Assembly: GCA_035294855.1 (NCBI GenBank)
Contig: DATGKD010000233.1
Span: forward strand, 1 to 11,434
DNA from: DATGKD01 sp035294855
GTDB taxonomy: Bacteria > Actinomycetota > Acidimicrobiia > Acidimicrobiales > UBA8190
DNA: 11,434 bases
Reading direction: 5' to 3'
The notes beneath the pieces were generated by a model. It had not been told where the DNA came from. It saw only the letters and a list, made by a program, of their open reading frames with translations, and did not search any database. Positions 1 to 6,831 of this stretch are shown one piece after another (position 1 is the first letter of the stretch; each line of letters starts with the position of its first letter). A program made the position numbers and the translations under genes.

Positions 1-622
1 CCGCGGGCCGGTAGCGCTCGACCTCGTCGGCGGTCTCGGCGAACTCCTCCTTGATGCGCTCCAAGAGGGCTTCCATCGCCTCGGCGCTCAGCGCGTAATC
101 CTCGACGATCACCTCGCGCGGCACGCCCAGGAAGCCGAGGACGAGCGCGGCGACGACGCCCGTGCGGTCCTTGCCCGCGCTGCAGTGGAAGACCGCCGGC
201 AGGGCGTCGGGGGAGGCGAGCACCCGCACGGCGGTCGCGATCGACTCCGATCCCTCGTCGAACATCTGGCGGTACCGCGCCGTCACGAAGTCCGGCTCGC
301 CGTATCGATGGAGGTCCTCGGGGGGTGGCAGGACGTCGGTGAGGGGAAGGTGGTGGTAGTCGACGGGGACGACGTCGTGCGGGAAGCTCCCGCGGCCCTC
401 GAGCTCGCCCACGGTGCGCAGGTCGATCACGGTGGCGAGACCGAGCTCGTCCAAGAGCGCCAGGTCGGCCTCGTGGAGCCGGGCGAGGCCGTCGGCGCGG
501 AACAACCGGCGCCACCGCACCTGCCGCCCGTCCTGGGTCGGGTAGCCCCCGAGGTCGCGGAAGTTCACGCACCCCGCCAGGGGGAGCCGCCGGACGGGGT
601 CGTCCTCCAAGGCGCTGCTCAT
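1..622 (-). CDS. Tyrosine/serine protein phosphatase (PtpB-like, Tyr_phosphatase3 type), 3' end outside window
   Basis: Seen: reading leftward from ATG at 620-622, an open frame of 207 codons runs off the left edge. Residues 20-27 read NFRDLGGY and residues 146-155 read HCSAGKDRTG, with the nucleophile Cys147 and Arg153 of the CX5R loop. Family knowledge: this motif pair marks the Tyr_phosphatase3 family, which includes Mycobacterium tuberculosis PtpB; these enzymes hydrolyse phosphotyrosine, sometimes phosphoserine or phosphoinositides, through a cysteinyl-phosphate intermediate. The usual length is about 250-280 residues, so most of the protein is present. No signal peptide is visible, so it is probably cytosolic. 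It lies 38 bases behind the G1 peptidase gene on the same strand; a hairpin and a -10-like TAACCT lie between them, so it may have its own promoter. The substrate cannot be told. Confidence 0.9.
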   Translation of the reverse strand, partial: MSSALEDDPVRRLPLAGCVNFRDLGGYPTQDGRQVRWRRLFRADGLARLHEADLALLDELGLATVIDLRTVGELEGRGSFPHDVVPVDYHHLPLTDVLPPPEDLHRYGEPDFVTARYRQMFDEGSESIATAVRVLASPDALPAVFHCSAGKDRTGVVAALVLGFLGVPREVIVEDYALSAEAMEALLERIKEEFAETADEVERYRPA

Positions 623-625
623 GAT

Positions 626-646
626 CGAGCGCAGGTTACGCGCTCG
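626..646 (-). terminator. Inverted repeat between peptidase and phosphatase genes (possible terminator or operator)
   Basis: Perfect 7-base arms (CGAGCGC at 626-632 and GCGCTCG at 640-646) enclose a 7-base loop. On the minus strand it starts 14 bases after the peptidase stop codon and ends 3 bases before the phosphatase ATG. There is no T-run. The loop holds TAACCT, which fits a -10 element, so the repeat could instead be an operator over a near-leaderless phosphatase promoter. Confidence 0.35.
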
Positions 647-660
647 GCGTCAACCGCTCG

Positions 661-1551
661 CTACATCGAGGGGGGCGCGGGAACGGCCGATCCGTAACCG
701 ACGCTGAAGCCGTTGCCGCTCGCGTCGGGGACCGACGGCGTCGAGATGACGTGCCGTCCCTTCATCATGACGCCCGCCTCCGACGTGCTGAAGCCGACAC
801 CGCCGGAGTTCGCGCTGGCGCCGTAGAAGGTCACGTTCGTCTCGCGCGGCAGCGTGGCGATGTGCCGGCCGTACGTCACCGCTTCGTGGATCCACTCGGC
901 AGATCCACCCTGTCCGCTGTAGTTCTGCTCGGTCAAGAACGTCTGCCCGGTGTCGTCGTTCGTGAGCGAGATCATCCACGACCCGGGCAGGACTTCGGAG
1001 ATGGTGACGGTGATCGTGGTGCCCGGGCCGACGGCGACATTGCCGATGGGGTTCTCGTATGTCTGGGGATACAGCTCCCACCATGCCTGGTAGAAGGCCC
1101 CCGGGGTGCGCCCGCCCGTCCACAGCTCCTCGACGCCCGCCTGGATGACGGTGCTGTCACCGCTGCTGAACCCGTCGATGCCCACCCAGTCCGACGAGAT
1201 CATCAGCTTGTGCATCTGCCGCTTCTTGGCGGGTGGGAGCACCGTGGGGACGACGAAGGTCCCACTCACGCTGGTGAAGGGCGCGCCCGACGTGACGGCG
1301 TAGCCCGACCAGTTGCGCGACGCCCACCCCGGGGTGAGCGCCGCGGCCCGGATGGTCCCCGGCGCCGGGGACACCCGGCCAGGGGAAGGTGCCGGGAGGT
1401 TGCGCGCCGCGGCCGCATGGGCGGTGGGCGTGACTCCTCCGGCGGCGTCAGACGATGCGACGCCGGACGACGCGACAGCCGCAGCCGACAGGATTGCCGC
1501 AGTGACCAGGCCGGATCGCAGCGTCCGGCCTGACCGTGGTCGAGATCGCAT
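661..1551 (-). CDS. Secreted glutamic peptidase, family G1 (eqolisin-like)
   Basis: The 296-residue protein starts at ATG 1549-1551, directly behind a GGGGGAAG ribosome binding site. Residues 1-40 form a signal peptide: Arg-rich start, then a hydrophobic Ala/Val/Leu stretch from about 13 to 32. The mature part shows the G1 pattern in order: NWSGYAV (80-86), SGTFVVP (96-102), SDWVGIDG (120-127), VIQAG with Gln137, YQAWWELYP (154-162), and SAEWIHEA with Glu219. Family knowledge: G1 peptidases use a Gln/Glu dyad (Gln53 and Glu136 in scytalidoglutamic peptidase, 83 apart) and work at acid pH, insensitive to pepstatin. Here the pair is 82 apart, so the enzyme is probably active. The role is inferred to be extracellular protein digestion, hinting at an acidic habitat. 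A linker rich in Pro and Ala (50-75) may be a short propeptide. Confidence 0.92.
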   Translation of the reverse strand: MRSRPRSGRTLRSGLVTAAILSAAAVASSGVASSDAAGGVTPTAHAAAARNLPAPSPGRVSPAPGTIRAAALTPGWASRNWSGYAVTSGAPFTSVSGTFVVPTVLPPAKKRQMHKLMISSDWVGIDGFSSGDSTVIQAGVEELWTGGRTPGAFYQAWWELYPQTYENPIGNVAVGPGTTITVTISEVLPGSWMISLTNDDTGQTFLTEQNYSGQGGSAEWIHEAVTYGRHIATLPRETNVTFYGASANSGGVGFSTSEAGVMMKGRHVISTPSVPDASGNGFSVGYGSAVPAPPSM

Positions 1552-1816
1552 CTTCCCCCGCGCCCCATGTGCCGCGTGCGGCGCGACCAGCCGACCGCGT
1601 CATACGGCACCCCGTTGACTATCACTGCCGGCGACGGGGGGTCATCCTCACGATTGAGGATTCGCGCTCCGTGCCCACGTGTGCGCTTCGGGCGCGCCGT
1701 GAGCGACCGGCACAAGACGAGCCAGGAATCGAGCAGGACGGGTGAACACGCGTCGCCGTCGGCCCGTACCAGGCGCCGGCACCCGCCCGCCCGCCCGCCA
1801 TCACTCAGGGGGAATC
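1552..1816. promoter_or_regulatory. Divergent intergenic region with perfect inverted repeat at 1644-1661
   Basis: The 265 bases between the divergent secreted peptidase and TIGR03118 genes contain a perfect 7-base inverted repeat, ATCCTCA-CGAT-TGAGGAT, at 1644-1661, about 92 bases from the peptidase start and 155 from the other. Its size fits a dimeric regulator's operator; the regulator is unknown. A TTGACT (1615-1620) resembles a -35 element on the plus strand, but no good -10 follows it. A CCCG tetranucleotide is repeated four times at 1782-1797. I found no RNA gene here and no convincing coding frame. Confidence 0.4.
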
Positions 1817-3055
1817 ATGCGCGACGCGACACCCATCGCCTCTGCGTCGGAGTACCGGACGCCCGACCGCGCCAGGCGAGCTCGCCGGCTCGCCGGTGCA
1901 GGGCGAGCCCGCCGGCGCGCACGCGCCACCGTCGCGGCGCTGGCGGTATCGGGTGCCATCGTCGTGGCGGCGGTGAGCCCCGTCGCGGCATCGGCGCACG
2001 CCGCCAAGGCGGCCAACTCTTTCGTGCAGACGAACCTCGTCGCCGACAACGCATCGTTCGGTGCCGCGCTCACCGACACCAACTTGACGAACGCCTGGGG
2101 CCTGGCCGCCGGTCCCCAGACGCTGCTGTGGGTGTCCGACAACAACTCGGGCGTGGTCACCGCCTACAGCGGGGGAGTGCACGGCAGCCCGGTGATGTTG
2201 CAGTTGACCGAGCCGGTCCCCGGCGGGAATCCCACGGGCCAGGTGTTCAACCCGACCGCGTCGTCGGCCAAGCCGGCGTTCCCCGTCGGCGGCATGTCGG
2301 GTTCGCCGGCGTTCTTCATCGTGTCCTCCGATTCCATCGGCGCCACCCAGTCGCCGGGAGAGATCGCCGCCTGGTCGGGAGGGACGAGCTTCGTGGTCGA
2401 GGACAGCCCGACCGGCGGCCCGGGGGGAACCACCCCATCGGGAGCGGTGTTCAAGGGTTTGGCCATCACGACGACCGCCAAAGCCGGGCCGGAATTGCTC
2501 GCCGCGGACGTCGCCAACGGCACCGTCGACGTCTTCGACCGGAACTTCGCCCCGGTCTCGGCGCCGGGGGCGTTCACCGACCCACAGATCCCGGCGGGCT
2601 TCGCGCCGTTCGGCATCCAGGTGCTCAAGAAGAAGGTGTACGTGTCCTACGTCATGCAGAACGCCACCAAGACCGACGGCGTGCCGGGCGCGGGGCTGGG
2701 CTTCGTCGACGTGTACAGCGGGGGCGGCAAGCTCGTGCGGCACCTCGTCGCGGGGGGCACGGGCAGTCCGCTCGACGAGCCCTGGGGGATGGCCATCGCC
2801 CCGCGCCACTTCGGGCCGTTCTCGGGGAAGCTGCTCGTCGGCGACCTCGGTGACGGGCGCATCAACGTGTTCAACCCGAAGAACGGCATGTTCATGGGCA
2901 CCCTCATGGGGAAGAACGGCATGCCCCTCACGATCGACGGCCTCTGGGGACTGGCGGTGGGATCCAACGTGTTCGGCGGGAGCACGTCCGTCGTCTTCAG
3001 CGCCGGGCCCAACGGCTACGCGGACGGGTTGGTCGGGACGCTCAGCCCGGGCTGA
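1817..3055 (+). CDS. Secreted TIGR03118 family protein (NHL/propeller-like)
   Basis: The 412-residue protein starts at ATG 1817, preceded by AGGGGGA; an in-frame GTG at 1742 adds 25 residues but has no better support. The N-terminus is long and very Arg-rich (14-37), then hydrophobic (38-58), ending in a likely cleavage site near ASA/AHA (58-62): an export signal, possibly Tat-type given its RR pairs. The mature part shows the TIGR03118 pattern: TNLTNAWGLA, LWVSDNNSGV, GTVDVFDRNF, IPAGFAPFGIQ, LDEPWGMAIAP, FSGKLLVGDLGDGRINVF, IDGLWGLAVG and a final AGPNGYADGLVG. Family knowledge: these are secreted bacterial proteins of unknown function with repeated motifs like NHL or six-bladed propellers; no catalytic activity is established. 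It is transcribed away from the G1 peptidase and could share regulation with it. Function is not assignable. Confidence 0.88.
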   Translation: MRDATPIASASEYRTPDRARRARRLAGAGRARRRARATVAALAVSGAIVVAAVSPVAASAHAAKAANSFVQTNLVADNASFGAALTDTNLTNAWGLAAGPQTLLWVSDNNSGVVTAYSGGVHGSPVMLQLTEPVPGGNPTGQVFNPTASSAKPAFPVGGMSGSPAFFIVSSDSIGATQSPGEIAAWSGGTSFVVEDSPTGGPGGTTPSGAVFKGLAITTTAKAGPELLAADVANGTVDVFDRNFAPVSAPGAFTDPQIPAGFAPFGIQVLKKKVYVSYVMQNATKTDGVPGAGLGFVDVYSGGGKLVRHLVAGGTGSPLDEPWGMAIAPRHFGPFSGKLLVGDLGDGRINVFNPKNGMFMGTLMGKNGMPLTIDGLWGLAVGSNVFGGSTSVVFSAGPNGYADGLVGTLSPG

Positions 3056-3081
3056 TGCCGAACCCGGTCAGGCCAGCCCGG
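3042..3081. terminator. Possible bidirectional terminator between convergent genes
   Basis: A perfect 14-base palindrome, TCAGCCCGGGCTGA (3042-3055), covers the stop of the TIGR03118 gene. Its right part, CCGGGCTG (3047-3054), also pairs with CAGCCCGG at 3074-3081 to form an 8-base stem with a 19-base loop. The two convergent genes are only 12 bases apart. No T-run follows in either direction, so this is a GC-rich stem-loop candidate only. Confidence 0.35.
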
Positions 3082-4204
3082 TCTGCTCGGTGAACCGCTC
3101 GACCACGTCCGCGTACTCGGTGACCATGTCGAGGAGCACCTGGCGCGCCGGGCGGACGCGGTCGAGCTGCCCGACCACCTGGCCGACGAAGTAGTTGGCG
3201 AGGCGGTTGGCACCCGAGTCCGGTGTCGCCGCGGCCCGGTTGATGCGCAGCTGGGCCTCGGCCACGAGCGCCGTCTGCAGCGGCATGGGCATGGGCTCGG
3301 GGGCGTCGGGCGCCTCCCATTCGTCGGTCCACGCGCTGCGGAGCATCCGGGCCGGCTTGCCCGTGAGCGAGCGCGAGCGGACCGTGTCGCGTGAGGTGGC
3401 GCGCAGGAACTTCTCCTTGACGGTCGGATGTGTCTCGGCCTCTTCGGTGGTGAGCCACACCGACCCGGTCCAGACGCCCTCGGCGCCGAGCGCCATGGCG
3501 GCGGCGATCTGCCGGCCCGAGGCGATGCCCCCCGCGGCGAGGACGGGAATGGGCGCCACGGCGTCGACCACCTCGGGGACGAGCACCATGGTCGAGACCT
3601 CGCCCGTGTGGCCGCCGGCCTCGGTGCCCTGGGCGACGATCAGGTCGACGCCGGCGTTCTTGTGACGCTCGGCGTGGACCTTGCTGCCCGCCAGCGCGGC
3701 CACCACGACGTTGGCACCGTGCGCCCGATCGATGAGGGCCGGGGGAGGCGGCCCGAGGGCGCTCGCCACCAGCCGGATGCGGTGTGCGAAGGCCACGTCC
3801 AACAGGGGCTCGTATCCCTTGGGCGAGACGCTCGTGAGCAGGCCGCGGTTGACGGCGCGGCGCATGTCGTCGGGGATGTCGGGCACCTCGTAGCGGCGCA
3901 GGATGTCGTCGACGAACTGCTGCTTGTCCGGGGGGAGGAGCTCGCGAACGGCGTCGCGGTCGATGCCGCCGGACTCCGCGCCCGCGTACTTGGCCGGCAA
4001 CAGGAGGTCGAGCCCGTAAGGGCGGCCCTTGGTCTGCTCTTCGATCCAGGCGAGGTCGATCGCGAGTTGCTGGGGGCTGTGCGCCACGGCGCCGAGAACC
4101 CCGAAGCCGCCGGCATTGGTCACCGCGGCGACCACGTCGCGGCAGTGGCTGAAGGCGAGGATCGGGAATTCCACCTCGAGCATGTCGCTCACGCGGGTCT
4201 GCAC
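3068..4204 (-). CDS. Nitronate monooxygenase / 2-nitropropane dioxygenase-like FMN protein
   Basis: The 378-residue protein begins with GTG (4202-4204). It shows the TIM-barrel FMN pattern: AGGFGVLGA (31-39) near the N-terminus, GTEAGGH (193-199) with the candidate catalytic His199, AAGGIASG (223-230) and ALGAEGVWTGS (238-248), which bind the FMN phosphate. Family knowledge: these enzymes oxidise alkyl nitronates to carbonyl compounds and nitrite; the fold is shared with FabK enoyl-ACP reductases, and many actinobacterial members have no proven substrate. Seen: the usual N-terminal APM segment is replaced by AFSHCRD (17-23), and there is a long insertion (about 70-130) that is not typical of the short FabK form. 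No Shine-Dalgarno sequence precedes the GTG, but TAGAGT lies 8 bases upstream, consistent with a leaderless transcript. It is divergent from the DNA ligase gene. Substrate unknown. Confidence 0.85.
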   Translation of the reverse strand: MQTRVSDMLEVEFPILAFSHCRDVVAAVTNAGGFGVLGAVAHSPQQLAIDLAWIEEQTKGRPYGLDLLLPAKYAGAESGGIDRDAVRELLPPDKQQFVDDILRRYEVPDIPDDMRRAVNRGLLTSVSPKGYEPLLDVAFAHRIRLVASALGPPPPALIDRAHGANVVVAALAGSKVHAERHKNAGVDLIVAQGTEAGGHTGEVSTMVLVPEVVDAVAPIPVLAAGGIASGRQIAAAMALGAEGVWTGSVWLTTEEAETHPTVKEKFLRATSRDTVRSRSLTGKPARMLRSAWTDEWEAPDAPEPMPMPLQTALVAEAQLRINRAAATPDSGANRLANYFVGQVVGQLDRVRPARQVLLDMVTEYADVVERFTEQTGLA

Positions 4205-4243
4205 CGTCCGAAACTCTAGGTTCAGACCTCTAGGTTGGCGTTT
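4205..4243. promoter_or_regulatory. Divergent, probably leaderless promoters with a 9-base direct repeat
   Basis: The sequence CTCTAGGTT occurs twice (4214-4222 and 4228-4236), 14 bases apart. Plus strand: TAGGTT (4231-4236) is followed by 7 bases and then GTG 4244 of the ligase gene. Minus strand: TAGAGT (4218-4213) is followed by 8 bases and then the GTG of the monooxygenase gene. Both fit a -10 hexamer TANNNT placed so that transcription starts at the start codon. The repeat overlaps both -10 elements and could be an operator. No clear -35 element was seen. Confidence 0.5.
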
Positions 4244-5794
4244 GTGCTGCTGACAGACGTCGTCGAGACCTCATGGGAGGTCGGCGCCACCCGGGCGCGC
4301 TCGGCCAAGGTGCGGGCGCTCGCCGGGCTGCTCCGCCGGACCCGGCCCGACGAGGCGGCCGTGGTGGTGGGCTTCCTCGTCGGCGCGCCGCGCCAGGGCC
4401 GGGTGGGGGTGGGTTGGGCCCAGGTGCGCGCCACCGTCGACGCCGTCGCCGCGGCCGCACCGTCCCTCGAGGTGGCCGACGTCGACGCGGCGATCGACGC
4501 GCTGCAGGCCGCGGTGGGCACCGGGAGCGGCGCCGTGCGCCGCGGGGTGCTCGGCGACCTGTTCGGCCGCGCCACGGGCGCCGAGGCGGACTTCCTGAGG
4601 CGCCTCCTGCTCGGCGAGCTTCGCCAGGGCGCGCTCGAAGGCGTCATGGCCGACGCCGTCGCGGCCGCGGCCGGCGTTCCCCCGATGTCGGTGCGGCGGG
4701 CCGCCATGCTCACCGGCGACCTGGCCCGGGCGGCGGAGATCGCCCTGACCGAGGGCGAGCCCGGGCTCGGTGCCGTCGGGCTCAGCGTGATGCGGCCCGT
4801 GCTGCCCATGCTGGCCGCCACGTCGGCGACGGTGGGCGATGCACTCACGGCGAACGGCCCGAGCTCGGTGGAGGCGAAGATCGACGGGGCGCGCGTCCAG
4901 GTGCACCGCGCCGGTGACACGGTGGGCATCTACACGCGCAACCTGAACGACGTCACCGACCGGTTTCCGGCGATCGTGTCCGCCGTCCGACGGTTGCCCC
5001 TCACCGACGTGATCCTCGACGGCGAGGTCTTCGGCGCCTCGCTCGAAACCGAAGCCGCCGACCTCTTCCAGGAGACGATGAGCCGGTTCTCGCGTCACGG
5101 TCCCGCGCCCGACGCGCGCCTGCAGGTCCGCTTCTTCGACGTGCTGCACCTCGACGGCGAGGACCTCATCGACCGGCCCCTGGGCGAGCGACTCGGGGCC
5201 CTCGGGCGCGTGGCGGACGAGTTCTGCGTGGAGGGCATCGTGACCGACGACGCGGGCGCGGCGGAGGCGTTCGCGTCGGACGTGCTGTCACGCGGCTACG
5301 AGGGCGTCATGGTGAAGGCGCTCGACAGCCGGTACGAAGCGGGGCGGCGGGGGAGCGCGTGGCGGAAGGTGAAGCCCGTGCGCACGTTCGACCTCGTCGT
5401 GCTGGCGGCCGAGTGGGGTCACGGTCGGCGGCGCGGGTGGCTGTCCAATATCCACGTCGGTGCACGCGACCCGGTGGGCGCTGGTTTCGTCATGGTGGGC
5501 AAGACGTTCAAGGGGCTCACCGACGAGCTGCTCACGTGGCAGACCGCACGGCTGCTCGAGCTGGAAGAGCAGCGCCAGGGCATCACCGTGCACGTGCGGC
5601 CCGAGCTCGTCGTGGAGGTGGCGCTCGACGGCGTGCAGCGCTCCACGCGCTATCCGGGCGGGATCGCCCTGCGCTTCGCACGCGTCCGGCGTTACCGGTC
5701 GGACAAGTCACCGTCGGAGGCGGACACCCTCGAGTCGCTGCGGGCGTTGCTGCCGGCGGGGGTGGCGGGTGACCGCCCCGAAGCCGGCTCCTAG
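4244..5794 (+). CDS. ligB: ATP-dependent DNA ligase, LigB type
   Basis: The 516-residue protein seals nicks in duplex DNA using ATP. Seen: an N-terminal helical domain (1-195) with LGELRQGA and VMADAV, typical of archaeal and actinobacterial ligases; motif I EAKIDGAR with the adenylated Lys212; motif III DGEVF (259-263); motif IIIa FFDVLHLDG (297-305); motif IV EGVMVK (353-358); motif V KVKP (375-378); and a C-terminal OB domain with LSNIHVGARDP, GKTFKGLTD and VEVALDGVQRS. From memory it closely resembles M. tuberculosis LigB, whose N-terminus is MLLHDV; this matches GTG 4244 (VLLTDV) better than the in-frame TTG at 4235. Length is as expected. Bacteria with this enzyme normally also carry NAD-dependent LigA for replication, so LigB is probably an accessory repair ligase. 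It stands alone, divergent from the monooxygenase gene. Confidence 0.95.
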   Translation: MLLTDVVETSWEVGATRARSAKVRALAGLLRRTRPDEAAVVVGFLVGAPRQGRVGVGWAQVRATVDAVAAAAPSLEVADVDAAIDALQAAVGTGSGAVRRGVLGDLFGRATGAEADFLRRLLLGELRQGALEGVMADAVAAAAGVPPMSVRRAAMLTGDLARAAEIALTEGEPGLGAVGLSVMRPVLPMLAATSATVGDALTANGPSSVEAKIDGARVQVHRAGDTVGIYTRNLNDVTDRFPAIVSAVRRLPLTDVILDGEVFGASLETEAADLFQETMSRFSRHGPAPDARLQVRFFDVLHLDGEDLIDRPLGERLGALGRVADEFCVEGIVTDDAGAAEAFASDVLSRGYEGVMVKALDSRYEAGRRGSAWRKVKPVRTFDLVVLAAEWGHGRRRGWLSNIHVGARDPVGAGFVMVGKTFKGLTDELLTWQTARLLELEEQRQGITVHVRPELVVEVALDGVQRSTRYPGGIALRFARVRRYRSDKSPSEADTLESLRALLPAGVAGDRPEAGS

Positions 5795-5841
5795 AATTCC
5801 CCGGGTCCCGGTCCCGCCGGATCGGCGCGGGAGCCCAGGTC

Positions 5842-5883
5842 GGAGGAGACAGAGGTGGCACGCTGACATCGGTCGCGGCCTAC
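5842..5883 (+). promoter_or_regulatory. Start region of MetE-like gene 1: strong ribosome binding site, minigene and possible CTG start
   Basis: GGAGGAGA (5842-5849) is the best Shine-Dalgarno sequence of the neighbourhood. It is well spaced for GTG 5855, but that frame reads only Met-Ala-Arg before TGA (5864-5866). CTG at 5863 overlaps this stop as CTGA and opens the frame of the long gene 21 bases before its first standard start, GTG 5884. A second GAGGTGG (5852-5858) lies 4 bases before the CTG. Confidence 0.5.
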
Positions 5884-6831
5884 GTGCACGGCATCTACCC
5901 GCGCTCGGCCGGCCTCATCGCGGCCACCCGGGACGTGGAGCGACGGCGGACCACGCCGGAGGAGGTGGCCGCCCGGCGCGCCGAGGACGCCGCCGCATTC
6001 GTCGACCGGCAGCGCGCCGCCGGCGTCCACCTGTTCTCGGACGGGCTGTTGTCGTGGCAGGACCTGTTCCGACCCCTGATCGAGGCGAGCGACGGCCTCG
6101 AGCCCGCCGGCCTGGTGCGCTGGTTCGACACCAATTCCTTCTACCGGGCCCCGGTCGTGAGCGGCGAGCCCGTTCTGCGCGACCCGGCGGCGGTCACGCC
6201 GAGGGCGGAGACGCCCCGACCGTGCGTCGGCACGCTGCCGTCGCCGCTGTTGTTCTCGCGTGTCGCCCACGGCGTCGACGACAGCGCCTCCGGGCGCGAT
6301 GCGCTCATGCGGGCGCTCGCCACGCGGGTGCTGCGGCCCGCGGCCGAGCACCTCGCGGCGAACGGGTGCGCGCTCGTGCACCTGGAGGAGCCATGGATCG
6401 TGTCGCACCCGGTGGAGGAGACGTCGTGGGCCGCGTTCGCCGAGGCCCTCGCCGACCTCGGTGACGGTCTCGGTGTGCCGGTCGCGCTGCACACGTCGTT
6501 CGGCGACGCCGGCCCGGTCATCGACCGCCTGCGCCACCTGCCCCTCGACGCGCTGGGCGTCGACCTGGTGGAGACCGATGTCGGCGACCTCGGTCACGAC
6601 TGGACGGTCGGGCTGGTGGCGGGGGCGGTCGACGGTCGGAGCTCGCTCGTCGAATCGGTCGACGCCACCGCCAAGGTGGTGGCCGCCGCGGCGGAGCACA
6701 CCGGCGCGGCGGCGGTCTACCTGACGTCGGGGACGAGCTTCGACCTGCTGCCCGAGCCCCTGGCGGCGGCCAAGCTCGACGTGCTCGGCCAGGCAGCCGC
6801 GCGGCTGCGCGACGGCGAGGTGCGGCCGTGA
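5884..6831 (+). CDS. MetE-like barrel protein 1 (cobalamin-independent methionine synthase / UroD superfamily), degenerate metal site
   Basis: From GTG 5884 the protein has 315 residues; starting at CTG 5863 would add LTSVAAY. I favour the longer form, because GIYPRS (3-8) corresponds to the GSFPR/GSLxRP loop of MetE barrels and needs a preceding beta strand, which the short form lacks. Other barrel signs are LVHLEEPW (164-171, like IQIDEP), ALHTSFGD (201-208) at the zinc His-x-Cys position, VDLVETD (226-232) at the Glu ligand position, and YLTSGTSFDLLP (279-290) at the late Cys position. So His203 and Glu230 are kept, but both Cys ligands are replaced by Ser or Gly/Thr. It is therefore probably not a normal zinc-dependent methyltransferase. 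It overlaps the next gene by 4 bases and precedes it, as the N-terminal barrel precedes the catalytic one in MetE. Exact role unknown. Confidence 0.72.
   Translation: MHGIYPRSAGLIAATRDVERRRTTPEEVAARRAEDAAAFVDRQRAAGVHLFSDGLLSWQDLFRPLIEASDGLEPAGLVRWFDTNSFYRAPVVSGEPVLRDPAAVTPRAETPRPCVGTLPSPLLFSRVAHGVDDSASGRDALMRALATRVLRPAAEHLAANGCALVHLEEPWIVSHPVEETSWAAFAEALADLGDGLGVPVALHTSFGDAGPVIDRLRHLPLDALGVDLVETDVGDLGHDWTVGLVAGAVDGRSSLVESVDATAKVVAAAAEHTGAAAVYLTSGTSFDLLPEPLAAAKLDVLGQAAARLRDGEVRP

Noticed and set aside
185..697. Plus-strand open frame at the left end
   Set aside because: It lies antisense to the phosphatase, whose catalytic motif HCSAGKDRTG is on the minus strand.
1782..1797. Four CCCG repeats before the TIGR03118 gene as a phase-variation tract
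   Set aside because: Only four units, outside the coding frame, in DNA where such runs arise by chance from GC bias.
4235..4243. TTG 4235 as the start of the DNA ligase
   Set aside because: No ribosome binding site, it falls inside the probable -10 element, and the LigB N-terminus (LL-x-DV) fits GTG 4244.
5795..5862. SAM-type riboswitch upstream of the MetE-like genes
   Set aside because: The gap is only about 70 bases and I could not recognise a SAM or SAH riboswitch core. There is a GC-rich hairpin (5813-5831, with a bulge) but no T-run and no conserved loop.
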